From contig NZ_LRRU01000018.1 of NCBI RefSeq assembly GCF_001641615.1, forward strand, positions 1 to 64,000: a stretch of 64,000 bases of DNA, written 5' to 3'. Below, one piece after another: positions 35,364-45,294 of this stretch. Numbering within the stretch: the first letter of the stretch is position 1; every line of letters begins with the position of its first letter. A program made the translations under genes and the position numbers. Below the pieces are notes generated by a model that searched no databases, was not told the origin of the DNA, and saw nothing but the letters and a program-made list of their open reading frames with translations. This DNA is from Pseudoalteromonas gelatinilytica. GTDB lineage: Bacteria > Pseudomonadota > Gammaproteobacteria > Enterobacterales > Alteromonadaceae.

Positions 35364-36998
35364 ATGCATGTGAAGTTTTCGCTGTCGCGTTGGCAGCTTA
35401 CAGCCTGGCTTATTGGCCTGTTGCTTGTTACGCCATTAGGCTTTTTGTTATTTGAATCTCTGCAAGGGGATTCAGATGTATTTCAGCACCTTTTCGATAC
35501 GGTGCTGTGGGATTATACCCGTAATACGCTAATTCTCATTGCAGGGGTAGGGCTGTTAAGCTGTATAATTGCATTGCCGCTAGCTTGGTTAACTGCATAC
35601 TGTGACTTTCCCGGGCGTAAGCAATTTGAATGGGCGTTAATGCTGCCTTTAGCAATGCCAACTTATCTTATCGCCTACGTGTATACCGACTTACTTGATT
35701 ACGCAGGGCCTGTACAGATCGCACTCAGAGACTGGTTTGGTTGGCAATCACCAGACGATTACTGGTTTTTTGATATTCGTACATTGACTGGGGCTATTTT
35801 TATGATTGCCTTGGTACTCTATCCTTACTTATACCTAATTTTTAAAACTGCACTCAGAGAGCAGTCTTTTAAACTAGTACAAGCTAGTCAGCTGATGGGT
35901 TTATCGCCATTACAGAGTTTTTTGCGCGTTAGTCTGCCTCTTGGTCGTGGGGCGATTGTGGCAGGGGTTACATTGATCAGTATGGAAGCTATGGCTGATT
36001 TTGCTACTGTTAACTACTTTGCTGTGAGCACACTGACGACCGCTGTTTACGATACATGGCTTGGCTATTACTCATTAACTGCTGCGGCGAAAATCTCAGG
36101 TATCATGTTACTGATTTTGTTTTTAACCATCATGGTTGAACGCTTTAGTCGTCGCAATCAAGCCGTGTATGAACGTCAGTCAAGCGTAAACAGCGCAACC
36201 TTGTATCGCTTAAAAGGCGGTGCGGCGTGGGCTGCAAGCTTTGCTTGTACAGTTGTGCTGGTATTGGCTTTTATCCTACCGGTTGGGGTGTTAGTTAAAT
36301 ACGCCATTGTCTATGCAGATGAAGCATGGAATGGGGCATTTTTTAATTACGCTTGGCAAAGTTTTAAAGTGGCTGTTGTGGTGAGCATTGCAACTATCCT
36401 ATTGAGCTTATTGGTATTGTTTTATCAGCGCATTGCTAAACAAGCTTACCCTTTGCTCCCAGGGCGTTTAGCAAGTACTGGCTACGCCTTACCTGGTACT
36501 GTGTTAGCGATTGCCGTATTACTGCCATTAACACAGCTGGATGATGCATTAAATAATTGGCTTGAGCCTTTTGGTTTATCACCGGGGTTACTTTTAAGTG
36601 GCACTTTATTTGCGATGATCTTTGCTTACGTTGTGCGTTTTTATGCGATTGCACATGGCGCACTTGAAAGCAGTTTTTTACGTATTAGCCCATCACTTGA
36701 TATGGCCAGCCAATCAATGGGCAAAGGGCCCTTACAAACACTTTGGCGAGTACATTTACCGCTATTAAAACGCGGCATTCTAACAGCTGGCTTATTAGTG
36801 TTTATTGAGTGTATGAAAGAATTACCGGCCGCTTTATTACTTAGGCCTTTTAATTTTGAAACGCTGGCCACCCATGTTTTTCAATATGTTAGTGATGAGC
36901 AATTGGAGCTTGCGTCAATTTCGGCCTTGTTTATCGTGTTAGTTGGGTTAATCCCTTTGTATTTCGTTAATCGTTCGATGGAGCAAAATCACTCATGA
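35364..36998 (+). CDS. fbpB: Ferric iron ABC transporter permease (FbpB type)
   Basis: Fused permease of 544 residues with two homologous six-helix halves (about 1-265 and 285-540). Each half has an EAA loop for ATPase contact: GLSPLQSFLRVSLPLGRGAI and GKGPLQTLWRVHLPLLKRGI. EAMADFATVNYFAVSTLT is the segment following the first EAA loop. Its stop overlaps the fbpC start by four bases (ATGA). Confidence 0.94.
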   Translation: MHVKFSLSRWQLTAWLIGLLLVTPLGFLLFESLQGDSDVFQHLFDTVLWDYTRNTLILIAGVGLLSCIIALPLAWLTAYCDFPGRKQFEWALMLPLAMPTYLIAYVYTDLLDYAGPVQIALRDWFGWQSPDDYWFFDIRTLTGAIFMIALVLYPYLYLIFKTALREQSFKLVQASQLMGLSPLQSFLRVSLPLGRGAIVAGVTLISMEAMADFATVNYFAVSTLTTAVYDTWLGYYSLTAAAKISGIMLLILFLTIMVERFSRRNQAVYERQSSVNSATLYRLKGGAAWAASFACTVVLVLAFILPVGVLVKYAIVYADEAWNGAFFNYAWQSFKVAVVVSIATILLSLLVLFYQRIAKQAYPLLPGRLASTGYALPGTVLAIAVLLPLTQLDDALNNWLEPFGLSPGLLLSGTLFAMIFAYVVRFYAIAHGALESSFLRISPSLDMASQSMGKGPLQTLWRVHLPLLKRGILTAGLLVFIECMKELPAALLLRPFNFETLATHVFQYVSDEQLELASISALFIVLVGLIPLYFVNRSMEQNHS

Positions 36999-38038
36999 GT
37001 CATTTGATAATTAAAGACTTAGCTTATCAGTACAATGCGACTCAGGTGTTGAGTGAACTAAACCTCAATGTTGAACAAGATGAAATCGTCTGTTTGCTTG
37101 GCGCAAGTGGCTGCGGCAAAACCACAACCTTAAAGGCAATTGCCGGGATTTTACAGCCTGAGCAAGGCTATATGAGTATTGATTCAAAAGTGGTTAACGA
37201 TAGTGGGCTATTTGTTGCACCGGAAAAACGTAATATTGGCATGATGTTCCAAGACTATGCGCTATTTCCTCATTTAACGGTGAGCGACAACATTGCGTTT
37301 GGCCTTAGCAACATGAGCAAAGCACAAAAGCGAGAGCGTGTAGATGAAATGCTTAGCCTTGTTAAACTCGATGGTTGTGCACAGCGATACCCGCATCAGC
37401 TTTCAGGTGGCCAGCAGCAACGAGTGGCAATAGCCCGTGCACTTGCTTACAAACCAAGTTTATTATTACTTGATGAGCCATTTTCGAATATTGATACACA
37501 AGTACGTTTTGAGCTTATCGCCGATATACGCCGCATTATTAAAGCTCAGCAGGTTTCTGCGGTATTTGTTACCCACTCAAAGGAAGAAGCTTTCGCATTT
37601 GCTGACACGCTTGCTGTTATGCATGGTGGAAAAATCGCCCAACAGGGCTCTCCGGAGCAGTTATTTAGTCAACCTAACTCAAAGGTGGTTGCAGAGTTTC
37701 TTGGTACGGGCATATACTTAACGGCAAAAGTATTAACGCCAACTGAATACGAAACGGCGTTTGGTGTGGTTCAGTCATTGACGGCAAGCAATACTAATTG
37801 CCAGCAAGGTCAAGTGTATATAAGACCGCACCATATTCAGTTGTGTGAAGCTGCGCACAGTGACGCAAACAGTTTAACTATCTTGCAAAGACGTTTTATC
37901 GGCACGCGTTATGTGTACCGTATCAATATTGCAGGTCAAGAGTGTGAAGTTGCCGCAGAGCAAGATCGCGTGTTAGCTGTTGAGCAGCCTGTAAAAATAA
38001 AAATAATGCCGCACACAGTCAATTTTTTTCATGATTAG
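36995..38038 (+). CDS. fbpC: Ferric iron ABC transporter ATP-binding protein (FbpC type)
   Basis: ATPase of the importer, 347 residues. Walker A GASGCGKTTT (about 35-44), Q loop MMFQDYALFPH, signature LSGGQQQRVA, Walker B LLLLDEPFSNID and switch His in VTHSKEEA are all present. A C-terminal TOBE-like domain (about 240-345) may give regulation. Ends the fbpABC run; the Dyp-like gene follows after 61 bp without a clear terminator. Confidence 0.94.
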   Translation: MSHLIIKDLAYQYNATQVLSELNLNVEQDEIVCLLGASGCGKTTTLKAIAGILQPEQGYMSIDSKVVNDSGLFVAPEKRNIGMMFQDYALFPHLTVSDNIAFGLSNMSKAQKRERVDEMLSLVKLDGCAQRYPHQLSGGQQQRVAIARALAYKPSLLLLDEPFSNIDTQVRFELIADIRRIIKAQQVSAVFVTHSKEEAFAFADTLAVMHGGKIAQQGSPEQLFSQPNSKVVAEFLGTGIYLTAKVLTPTEYETAFGVVQSLTASNTNCQQGQVYIRPHHIQLCEAAHSDANSLTILQRRFIGTRYVYRINIAGQECEVAAEQDRVLAVEQPVKIKIMPHTVNFFHD

Positions 38039-38099
38039 TGATAAATAACAATCTTGAATCCTTGGCTTTGTGCAAATAACGAGAAGCTAAGGATTCACT

Positions 38100-38999
38100 A
38101 TGGCGCAAGCGCAATCTGGGATTTGTGCTGAAGCAAACTTACATGGTTTGCACCTGTTTTTTAATGTTTACGATGGCCATGATGAGTCATTACGTAAAAA
38201 ACTAAAACGCGTCAGCGTCATTCAAGATGAGTTTGCTGATCAGTTCTCAGAAGCCATGCTGTCGTGCGTGGTTGCCCTTGGTGCTCAGTATTGGCCGCAT
38301 ATCTTACCCGAGTTTATTCCTAGTCAATTGCAAAGCTTTCCGAATGTAACTCACAGTGATCATGTGATTAGTGCCCAGCCATTTGATTTGTTTGTACAAA
38401 TTCGCTCAGACCGCGAAGATGTCAATCATCTATTTGCTCTGCAAATCCTAAAATTATTAACACCGGATGTTGAGCTGGTGGAGCAGGTTCGTAATTTTCG
38501 ATTTTTAGACGGGCGTGATTTTAACGGCTTTATCTATGCGGGTGATACGCCGCATGGTCGCCAAAAGCGTAGTACAGCACTTATCGATAAACCGGGTCAC
38601 TTTGAAGACCAAGGCAGTTATATCCATGTTCAGCGCTTTGTGCATGATTTGAGTGTCTGGCAGCATTTATCGTTATCTGAGCAAGAGCAAATCATGGGGC
38701 GCACGCGTTTAGATAACACCTTGATTGTGCCTGCTGTAGAAACCAGTCATGCGGTTCGTAGTGAATTAAAAGATGATCATGGCCAGCCACTATTGCTAAA
38801 CCAAAGCATGCCATTTGGTGATGTGCATAAGCAGGGAATTTTAATGGTTTCGTGTGCTGCGCAAGGGGATGCGTTTGAACAGGTATTAAAGAGTCGCTTA
38901 GGGCAGGGCGATTGCTATGATCATTGGCTCGATTTTACTCAAGCCGATATGGGTTCTGCGTTTTTCGCCCCGTCAGTAAACTTCTTAAAGCAGCTTTAA
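38100..38999 (+). CDS. Dyp-type peroxidase homologue lacking distal catalytic residues
   Basis: Protein of 299 residues, cytoplasmic (no signal peptide), of the heme-dependent Dyp/YfeX superfamily. Family blocks are clear: [32 protein letters not shown] and the C-terminal [10 protein letters not shown]. The proximal heme ligand His217 is kept in SHAVR. The distal GXXDG motif reads GFIYAG (143-148), so the catalytic Asp is Tyr146, and the distal Arg position before QSMPFG is Asn234. It may bind heme without normal peroxidase chemistry. It follows fbpABC, hinting at iron or heme handling. Convergent with argR; the stop codons overlap. Confidence 0.85.
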   Translation: MAQAQSGICAEANLHGLHLFFNVYDGHDESLRKKLKRVSVIQDEFADQFSEAMLSCVVALGAQYWPHILPEFIPSQLQSFPNVTHSDHVISAQPFDLFVQIRSDREDVNHLFALQILKLLTPDVELVEQVRNFRFLDGRDFNGFIYAGDTPHGRQKRSTALIDKPGHFEDQGSYIHVQRFVHDLSVWQHLSLSEQEQIMGRTRLDNTLIVPAVETSHAVRSELKDDHGQPLLLNQSMPFGDVHKQGILMVSCAAQGDAFEQVLKSRLGQGDCYDHWLDFTQADMGSAFFAPSVNFLKQL

Positions 39000-39463
39000 A
39001 CGGTATCGAATAAAGTGCGCACGCGCTCAAGCGTCACATCGATTTCAGAAATCTTCGCAGGGGCGATAAAAATAGTGTCGTCACCTGCAATCGTACCTAG
39101 TACACCATCTGCTTTACCGAGTGAATCAAGTAAACGAGCAATTAATTGTGCTGCGCCTGGACTGGTGCGAATAATGATCATCATTTCGTTATGCATAATA
39201 TCAATAACAAGTTGGCGAAGCGGGCTTTTCGCTGTTGGCACACCCATTTCAGCTGGTAAACAATACACCATTTCTTGTTTTGCATTGCGAGTACGTACCG
39301 CACCGAACTTGCTTAACATGCGAGAGACTTTACTTTGGCTAATATTATCAAAGCCTTGCTCTTTTAATGCTTCGACAATCTCACCTTGTGAGCCGAAGTT
39401 TTCTTCTTTTAATAGCGCTTTAAACGCTTTGATCAGTGCTTCTTGTTTGTCTTGTGGTTGCAT
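38996..39463 (-). CDS. argR: Arginine repressor ArgR
   Basis: Hexameric arginine-dependent repressor, 155 residues. The N-terminal winged helix (about 1-75; [20 protein letters not shown]) and the C-terminal arginine-binding/oligomerisation domain with [13 protein letters not shown] are intact. Divergent from mdh across a region with two ARG-like boxes, the arrangement found in E. coli, implying autorepression. Its 3' end overlaps the Dyp-like gene by 4 bp. Confidence 0.96.
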   Translation of the reverse strand: MQPQDKQEALIKAFKALLKEENFGSQGEIVEALKEQGFDNISQSKVSRMLSKFGAVRTRNAKQEMVYCLPAEMGVPTAKSPLRQLVIDIMHNEMMIIIRTSPGAAQLIARLLDSLGKADGVLGTIAGDDTIFIAPAKISEIDVTLERVRTLFDTV

Positions 39464-39486
39464 GTTGCCGTTTCTTTATTCATAAA

Positions 39487-39526
39487 ATGTAGGGTAATTC
39501 TACACAACTCTGCATATTTATGCAGT
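39487..39526. promoter_or_regulatory. Tandem ARG boxes in the argR/mdh region
   Basis: CTGCATATTTATGCAG (39510-39525) is a near-perfect palindrome fitting the ARG box (TNTGAATWWWWATTCANW), with a weaker copy, TGTAGGGTAATTCTACA, at 39488, separated by about five bases. Paired boxes are usual for ArgR hexamers. Confidence 0.7.
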
Positions 39527-39688
39527 ATTAGTTTACAAAGTCGTCCAAAATGCTGTGTCTTTACAGCCAAGTTTACAACTATGGTCGAAATTATACGCGA
39601 AATAAGCAGGATAAATTTGTTTTTAGTCGCTAATTTCATTATCTTTAGGGCCACAAATATTTCCTACCTCAAATTACGGAGAATTCCA

Positions 39689-40624
39689 ATGAAAGTTGCT
39701 GTTTTAGGCGCAGCTGGCGGTATCGGCCAAGCATTGTCTTTATTATTAAAAACAAGTTTACCTGCAGGTTCTGAATTATCGTTATACGATGTTGCCCCTG
39801 TTGTTCCTGGTGTAGCGGTTGATCTTTCTCACATTCCAACAGACGTTAAAGTTGAAGGCTTTGGTGCTGACAGCCTAGACGCAGCATTAGCTGGTTGTGA
39901 TATCGTTCTTATCCCAGCGGGTATGCCACGTAAGCCAGGCATGGACCGTGCGGACCTTTTCAACGTAAACGCAGGTATCATCAAAACATTAGCTGAAGGC
40001 ATCGTTAGAAACTGTCCTAAAGCGTTAGTGGGTATCATCACTAACCCAGTTAACGGCACTGTGCCAATCGTTGCTGAAGTATTCAAAAAAGCAGGTACTT
40101 ACGATGCAGGCCGTGTATTCGGTATCACAACACTTGACGTGATCCGTTCAGAAGCATTTGTTGCTGAACTTAAAGGTTTAAGCGCAACTGACGTTAAAGT
40201 TCCAGTGATCGGTGGTCACTCAGGTACTACAATCCTTCCTCTTCTTTCTCAAGTTGAAGGTGTTACTTTCACTGACGAAGAAGTTGCAGCATTAACTCCA
40301 CGTATCCAAAACGCAGGTACTGAAGTTGTTAACGCTAAAGCGGGTGGCGGTTCAGCGACTCTTTCAATGGGTGCTGCAGCAGCACGCTTCTGTATGTCTT
40401 TAGTTAAAGGCTTACAAGGTGAAGAAGTTGTTGATTACGCATACGTTGCAGTTGAAAACGGTGATGCAGCCTACTTCGCACACCCAGTTCGTTTAGGTAA
40501 AAACGGCGTTGAAGAAATCCTTTCTTACGGTGAGTTAAGTGCATTCGAAGAGCAAGCTAAAAACGACATGCTAGCTACTCTTAACAAAGACATCCAAGAA
40601 GGTGTTGATTTCATCAACGGTTAA
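39689..40624 (+). CDS. mdh: Malate dehydrogenase (NAD)
   Basis: TCA-cycle enzyme, malate/oxaloacetate. From ATG 39689 (ACGGAG upstream) 311 residues: NAD site [12 protein letters not shown] (3-14), substrate Arg segments [15 protein letters not shown] and the catalytic His in [12 protein letters not shown]. The frame is open far upstream (39443), but the first 82 codons there have no homology and run through the ARG boxes. Highly expressed codon use. Ends at a bidirectional terminator shared with ispB. Confidence 0.98.
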   Translation: MKVAVLGAAGGIGQALSLLLKTSLPAGSELSLYDVAPVVPGVAVDLSHIPTDVKVEGFGADSLDAALAGCDIVLIPAGMPRKPGMDRADLFNVNAGIIKTLAEGIVRNCPKALVGIITNPVNGTVPIVAEVFKKAGTYDAGRVFGITTLDVIRSEAFVAELKGLSATDVKVPVIGGHSGTTILPLLSQVEGVTFTDEEVAALTPRIQNAGTEVVNAKAGGGSATLSMGAAAARFCMSLVKGLQGEEVVDYAYVAVENGDAAYFAHPVRLGKNGVEEILSYGELSAFEEQAKNDMLATLNKDIQEGVDFING

Positions 40625-40663
40625 TTCCGACAGATGATAGGCGGTTTTTTAAATCGCCGAAAA

Positions 40664-40692
40664 CAAAAAAGCCTGCATATGCAGGCTTTTTT
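40664..40692. terminator. Bidirectional terminator mdh/ispB
   Basis: Perfect palindrome AAAAAAGCCTGCA / TGCAGGCTTTTTT between convergent genes. Confidence 0.92.
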
Positions 40693-40713
40693 AATGGCTC
40701 GAATAAATAGCGT

Positions 40714-41685
40714 TTAATGATCGCGGGCAACGGCGATGCGTGCCAAACTCTCTAATGCTTGTTTGTACGGTGTGTCTGGTAAGAAAGCAATGCAAGCAAT
40801 CGCTTTGTCAGCTTCTTGCTCAGCTTTTTGCATTGCAAACTCAAGCGCTTTAGTATCAGCTAATGCTGCTAGAATGCTCTCTAAGTGATCCATACCATTG
40901 CCAAGCTCAATAGCGTCTCTAATTAGCTTCACTTGCTCTGGGGTGCCTTTTTGCATTGCGTAGATAAGCGGTAGGGTAGGTTTACCTTCAGCTAAATCAT
41001 CGCCAATGTTTTTACCAAGTTGCTCAGCATCGGCGTTGTAATCAAGTACATCATCCACTAATTGAAATGCCGTGCCAAGATGCATACCGTATAAGTTTAA
41101 TGCTTCAAGGGTTTGCTCATCTTGCTCGGTAATAATTGCAGCAAGGCCAGTTGCAGCTTCGAACAATTTTGCCGTTTTGCTGTAAATAACCTGCATGTAG
41201 CTTTGTTCTGTCGTGTCTGGGTCATTACAGTTCATTAGCTGTAATACTTCGCCTTCAGCGATGACATTCGTTGCATCAGCTAGAATTTGCATAATTGGCA
41301 TTTTACCTAGGCCAACCATCAACTGAAATGAACGTGTATAGATAAAGTCACCCACCAAAACGCTCGCTGCATTACCAAATTCAGCATTGGCTGTTGGTGT
41401 ACCACGGCGTAAATGTGACTCGTCGACAACGTCGTCATGCAATAAGGTCGCGGTATGAATAAACTCGATGATAGTAGCAAGCGTAATATGGTCTTTGCCC
41501 TCATAACCGAGTGCTTTTGCCGCTAAAATGGCCAACATAGGTCGAACGCGCTTACCACCGCTGTTTACTATGTATAAACCGAGTTGGTTAACCAATGCGA
41601 CATCTGAGCGCATTTGGGCGTGTATAAGTTGATTGACGTCATCCATTTCATTTTCGATTAACGTCTGGATAGCTTTTATATCCAT
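40714..41685 (-). CDS. ispB: Octaprenyl diphosphate synthase
   Basis: Trans-polyprenyl synthase making the ubiquinone/menaquinone side chain. 323 residues from the ATG at 41685 (GGAG six bases upstream; a TTG at 41700 is less likely). First Asp-rich motif HDDVVDESHLRRG, second LVDDVLDY, and GGKRVRP for pyrophosphate binding are present. Divergent from rplU, as in E. coli. Confidence 0.95.
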   Translation of the reverse strand: MDIKAIQTLIENEMDDVNQLIHAQMRSDVALVNQLGLYIVNSGGKRVRPMLAILAAKALGYEGKDHITLATIIEFIHTATLLHDDVVDESHLRRGTPTANAEFGNAASVLVGDFIYTRSFQLMVGLGKMPIMQILADATNVIAEGEVLQLMNCNDPDTTEQSYMQVIYSKTAKLFEAATGLAAIITEQDEQTLEALNLYGMHLGTAFQLVDDVLDYNADAEQLGKNIGDDLAEGKPTLPLIYAMQKGTPEQVKLIRDAIELGNGMDHLESILAALADTKALEFAMQKAEQEADKAIACIAFLPDTPYKQALESLARIAVARDH

Positions 41686-42095
41686 TGATCTCCGAGCCAA
41701 TATTTATGGGTATACGGGGCTGATTGTACAACAAAAAAAGCGCTTGCTCGATATTTTGTGATGATTCATTAAAAAAACACTGTAAAGTTTTTTATTTCAG
41801 ATCAATTTTGCTGACATAAATTTATAACCTTGATTAATAAGTGATCAGCTTTTTGAATTCACAAAGTCTGTATTATTGGCGTAATTTAATTGTCATGAGA
41901 TCGTAAAAACCGCTTGGCATGTGGTGTTTTTAGGATAGAATAGGGGAAAATATTGAATTGCTCTCAATGCAGCTATTTTTTATTCATTTTATCGAAAAAG
42001 AGGCTTGCTAGTTTTTGCACATTAGCGTAAACTTCGCGCCCTATTGAAGAATATTTTAGTTGCGTCGATTTGAGGGCGCACAGACGGAGTTAATT
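41686..42095. other. Divergent ispB / rplU intergenic region
   Basis: 410 bp without a gene, AT-rich, containing the promoters of ispB and of the rplU operon. I see no convincing -10/-35 pair or conserved leader structure, and no repeat. Confidence 0.6.
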
Positions 42096-42407
42096 ATGTA
42101 CGCGGTTTTCCAAAGTGGTGGTAAACAGCACCGTGTGACTGAAGGTCAAACAATTCGTCTTGAGAAATTAGACGTTGAAACTGGTGCAGCAGTTGAATTT
42201 GATTCAGTACTTTTAGTTGCTGATGGTGAGAAAATCGAGATCGGTGTACCGTTCGTAAACGGTGGTAAAGTAACAGCTGAGGTTGTTTCACACGGTCGCG
42301 GTGAGAAAGTTAAGATCGTTAAATTTAGACGTCGTAAGCATTCTCGTAAGCAAATGGGCCATCGTCAATGGTTCACTGAAGTTAAAATCACTGGCATTAG
42401 CGCTTAA
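42096..42407 (+). CDS. rplU: 50S ribosomal protein L21
   Basis: 103 residues from ATG 42096 (GGAG upstream): [14 protein letters not shown] start, [16 protein letters not shown] basic segment binding 23S rRNA, and FTEVKITGI end. The frame is open from 42060 but L21 never carries such an extension. Followed 17 bp later by rpmA. Confidence 0.98.
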   Translation: MYAVFQSGGKQHRVTEGQTIRLEKLDVETGAAVEFDSVLLVADGEKIEIGVPFVNGGKVTAEVVSHGRGEKVKIVKFRRRKHSRKQMGHRQWFTEVKITGISA

Positions 42408-42424
42408 TTTAGAGGTACTGAGAA

Positions 42425-42682
42425 ATGGCACATAAAAAAGCAGCTGGTAGTACTCGTAACGGTCGCGATTCAGAAAGCAAACGCCTAGGTGTTAAGCGTT
42501 TTGGTGGCGAATCAGTTCTAGCGGGTAGCATCATTGTTCGTCAACGTGGTACTAAGTTCCACGCTGGTGCAAACGTAGGTATCGGTAAAGACCACACTAT
42601 CTTCGCAAAAGCAGATGGTAAAGTTCAATTCGAACAGAAAGGTCCTTTAAACCGTAAATACGTAAATATCGTAGCTGAGTAA
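42425..42682 (+). CDS. rpmA: 50S ribosomal protein L27
   Basis: 85 residues: [30 protein letters not shown] and [12 protein letters not shown] are invariant L27 blocks; the N terminus reaches the peptidyl transferase centre. AGAGGTACTGAGAA precedes the ATG. Followed by a strong terminator. Confidence 0.98.
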   Translation: MAHKKAAGSTRNGRDSESKRLGVKRFGGESVLAGSIIVRQRGTKFHAGANVGIGKDHTIFAKADGKVQFEQKGPLNRKYVNIVAE

Positions 42683-42696
42683 TCATCTCGATATTT

Positions 42697-42726
42697 GAAA
42701 AACCCCGCCTTTGCGGGGTTTTTTGT
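42697..42726 (+). terminator. Terminator after rpmA
   Basis: AAAAACCCCGC / GCGGGGTTTTTT stem with a CTTT loop and T run; obgE thus probably has its own promoter in 42727-42836. Confidence 0.92.
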
Positions 42727-42830
42727 TTTGAGGCGCATACTAATGCGCATAAATATATACCTAAGCTAAGCCTGCAATCAGAAGGGCTTAGGTATATAAT
42801 AGAGTTATTAACAAGCCAATCTTAAAGTGA

Positions 42831-43991
<1,161 letters not shown>

Positions 43992-44002
43992 AATTTTAAA
44001 CT

Positions 44003-44030
44003 GAAAAGGAGCCATGCGCTCCTTTTTTAT
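44003..44030 (+). terminator. Terminator after obgE
   Basis: AAAAGGAGC / GCTCCTTTTTT hairpin, about 10 bp after the stop and 30 bp before folA. Confidence 0.8.
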
Positions 44031-44058
44031 TAATAAGAAAAAAGTATTAAGGTTTAGT

Positions 44059-44550
44059 GTGAAAATTTCAATGATTGCTGCTATGGCAAATAACCGAGTA
44101 ATAGGCCAAGACAACCAGATGCCATGGCATTTACCCGCCGATCTACAGCACTTTAAAAAAGTAACTATGGCAAAGCCTGTGATCATGGGCCGTAAGACGT
44201 TTGAATCCATTGGTCGCCCTTTACCTGGACGTCAAAATATTATTATCACGCGCAACGCTGATTACACAGCAGAAGGGATTGAGGTGGTTACTTCACCAGA
44301 GGCTGCGCTGGCATTGGTTGCTGAAGTTGAAGAAGTTATGATTATAGGTGGCGGAAATATCTACGAACAATTTCTATCTCTGGCAGATCGACTATACTTA
44401 ACATTCATCGATCTTGAAGTAAGCGGTGATACGCAGTTCCCAGATTACGAAAGTGTTGCTAATTGGACAGTTGTCGAGCAAGAACAGCATCAGCCTGATA
44501 ACAAAAACCCTTACTCGTATACGTTTGTAACCCTGTACAAAAATTCGTAA
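44059..44550 (+). CDS. folA: Dihydrofolate reductase
   Basis: NADPH-dependent reduction of dihydrofolate; target of trimethoprim. I place the start at GTG 44059 (TAAGG upstream) giving 163 residues beginning VKISMIAAMANNRVIG; the frame stays open to 44014, but that part forms the obgE terminator. Substrate and cofactor motifs: MPWHLPADLQHFK (catalytic acid is Asp), GRKTFESIGRPLPGR, IIGGGNIYEQF. Length and motifs match the chromosomal type. Confidence 0.95.
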   Translation: MKISMIAAMANNRVIGQDNQMPWHLPADLQHFKKVTMAKPVIMGRKTFESIGRPLPGRQNIIITRNADYTAEGIEVVTSPEAALALVAEVEEVMIIGGGNIYEQFLSLADRLYLTFIDLEVSGDTQFPDYESVANWTVVEQEQHQPDNKNPYSYTFVTLYKNS

Positions 44551-44629
44551 CATTATTGCGGTAAAATTAATTAGTTGGTACAATATTACACAATCTTGGT
44601 AAGAAGAAAGTATTACATAAGGGCAAAAT

Positions 44630-45007
44630 ATGATGAAGTTACCAAATATGTTACTTGCAGCGGCTGTTGTTTCAGCGTCAGTTGCGTATACAGCACCAGC
44701 AAAAGCTGATGATCAATTAGCGGTTTCAATCTGTGAGTATATTGCAGCAGATGATAAAAACCGTTTACGTGATAAGCTTAAGAGCTCACGTGTTAAAATC
44801 CGTAACATCTTTGATGCTGTACAGTGTAATGGTAATAACATGCTTCGTCATGCAATCGAAAGCGGCGCAGCAGATACAGGTGAATACATCGTTAAGAACC
44901 TATCTAAAAGTTCTTTAGAAGACGGTGCAGACATCGCATGGGCTGAAGCAAACGGCCACGGTGGTTCACCACTAATCGCTGTTATTAAAGACCGCGCAGG
45001 TCTTTAA
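44630..45007 (+). CDS. DUF3718 family secreted protein
   Basis: Small exported protein of 125 residues, signal peptide about 1-26 (ends AKADD). Mature part has two conserved cysteines (SICEYIAADD and VQCNGNNMLRHAI) and repeats resembling an ankyrin-like helical pair. DUF3718 proteins are found in Alteromonadales and have no known function. Single gene with SD-poor start; ATG at 44633 (second Met) is equally possible. Terminator follows at once. Confidence 0.8.
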   Translation: MMKLPNMLLAAAVVSASVAYTAPAKADDQLAVSICEYIAADDKNRLRDKLKSSRVKIRNIFDAVQCNGNNMLRHAIESGAADTGEYIVKNLSKSSLEDGADIAWAEANGHGGSPLIAVIKDRAGL

Positions 45008-45029
45008 TTTAAAAGCCAATAGAATTTAA

Positions 45030-45057
45030 GAAACCGCACTCGTTGCGGTTTTTTTAT
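45030..45057 (+). terminator. Terminator after the DUF3718 gene
   Basis: GAAACCGCA / TGCGGTTTTTTT hairpin with T run. Confidence 0.88.
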
Positions 45058-45202
45058 GCCTGAAAAACGCTTCGCTAAATTAATTCCTACTCGCTGTAAT
45101 ACGTAATTATTTGCTATTAAAAAATGCGCCTATTTGGGAGGGGAGGCAGGCTAATATTAAGTGTAGTCAGCTCACAAGATAGGCGAATTGATATGAATAC
45201 AT

Positions 45203-45240
45203 ACAAAAAAGCCGTGTTTTTTTTCACAAACACGGCTTCT
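45203..45240 (-). terminator. Terminator of the chemoreceptor gene
   Basis: AAAAAAGCCGTGTTT / AAACACGGCTT hairpin; on the minus strand the stem is followed by TTTTTTG, so it serves the minus-strand chemoreceptor. It lies beyond heptad array R4, which is therefore in the 3' UTR. Confidence 0.85.
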
Positions 45241-45249
45241 ATCTTTGTT

Positions 45250-45284
45250 AACTCGTAACTCGTAACTCGTAACTCGTAACTCGT
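45250..45284. repeat. Heptanucleotide tandem repeat (AACTCGT), array R4
   Basis: Five perfect copies of AACTCGT between the chemoreceptor stop codon (45295) and its terminator. Confidence 0.95.
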
Positions 45285-45294
45285 TTACAGCTTC

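Noticed and set aside
39443..39688. 82-residue N-terminal extension of malate dehydrogenase
   Set aside because: It crosses the ARG boxes and promoter; the ATG at 39689 has an SD and gives the standard length.
42060..42095. N-terminal extension of L21
   Set aside because: L21 begins at [10 protein letters not shown] in all known homologues and a good SD precedes the ATG at 42096.
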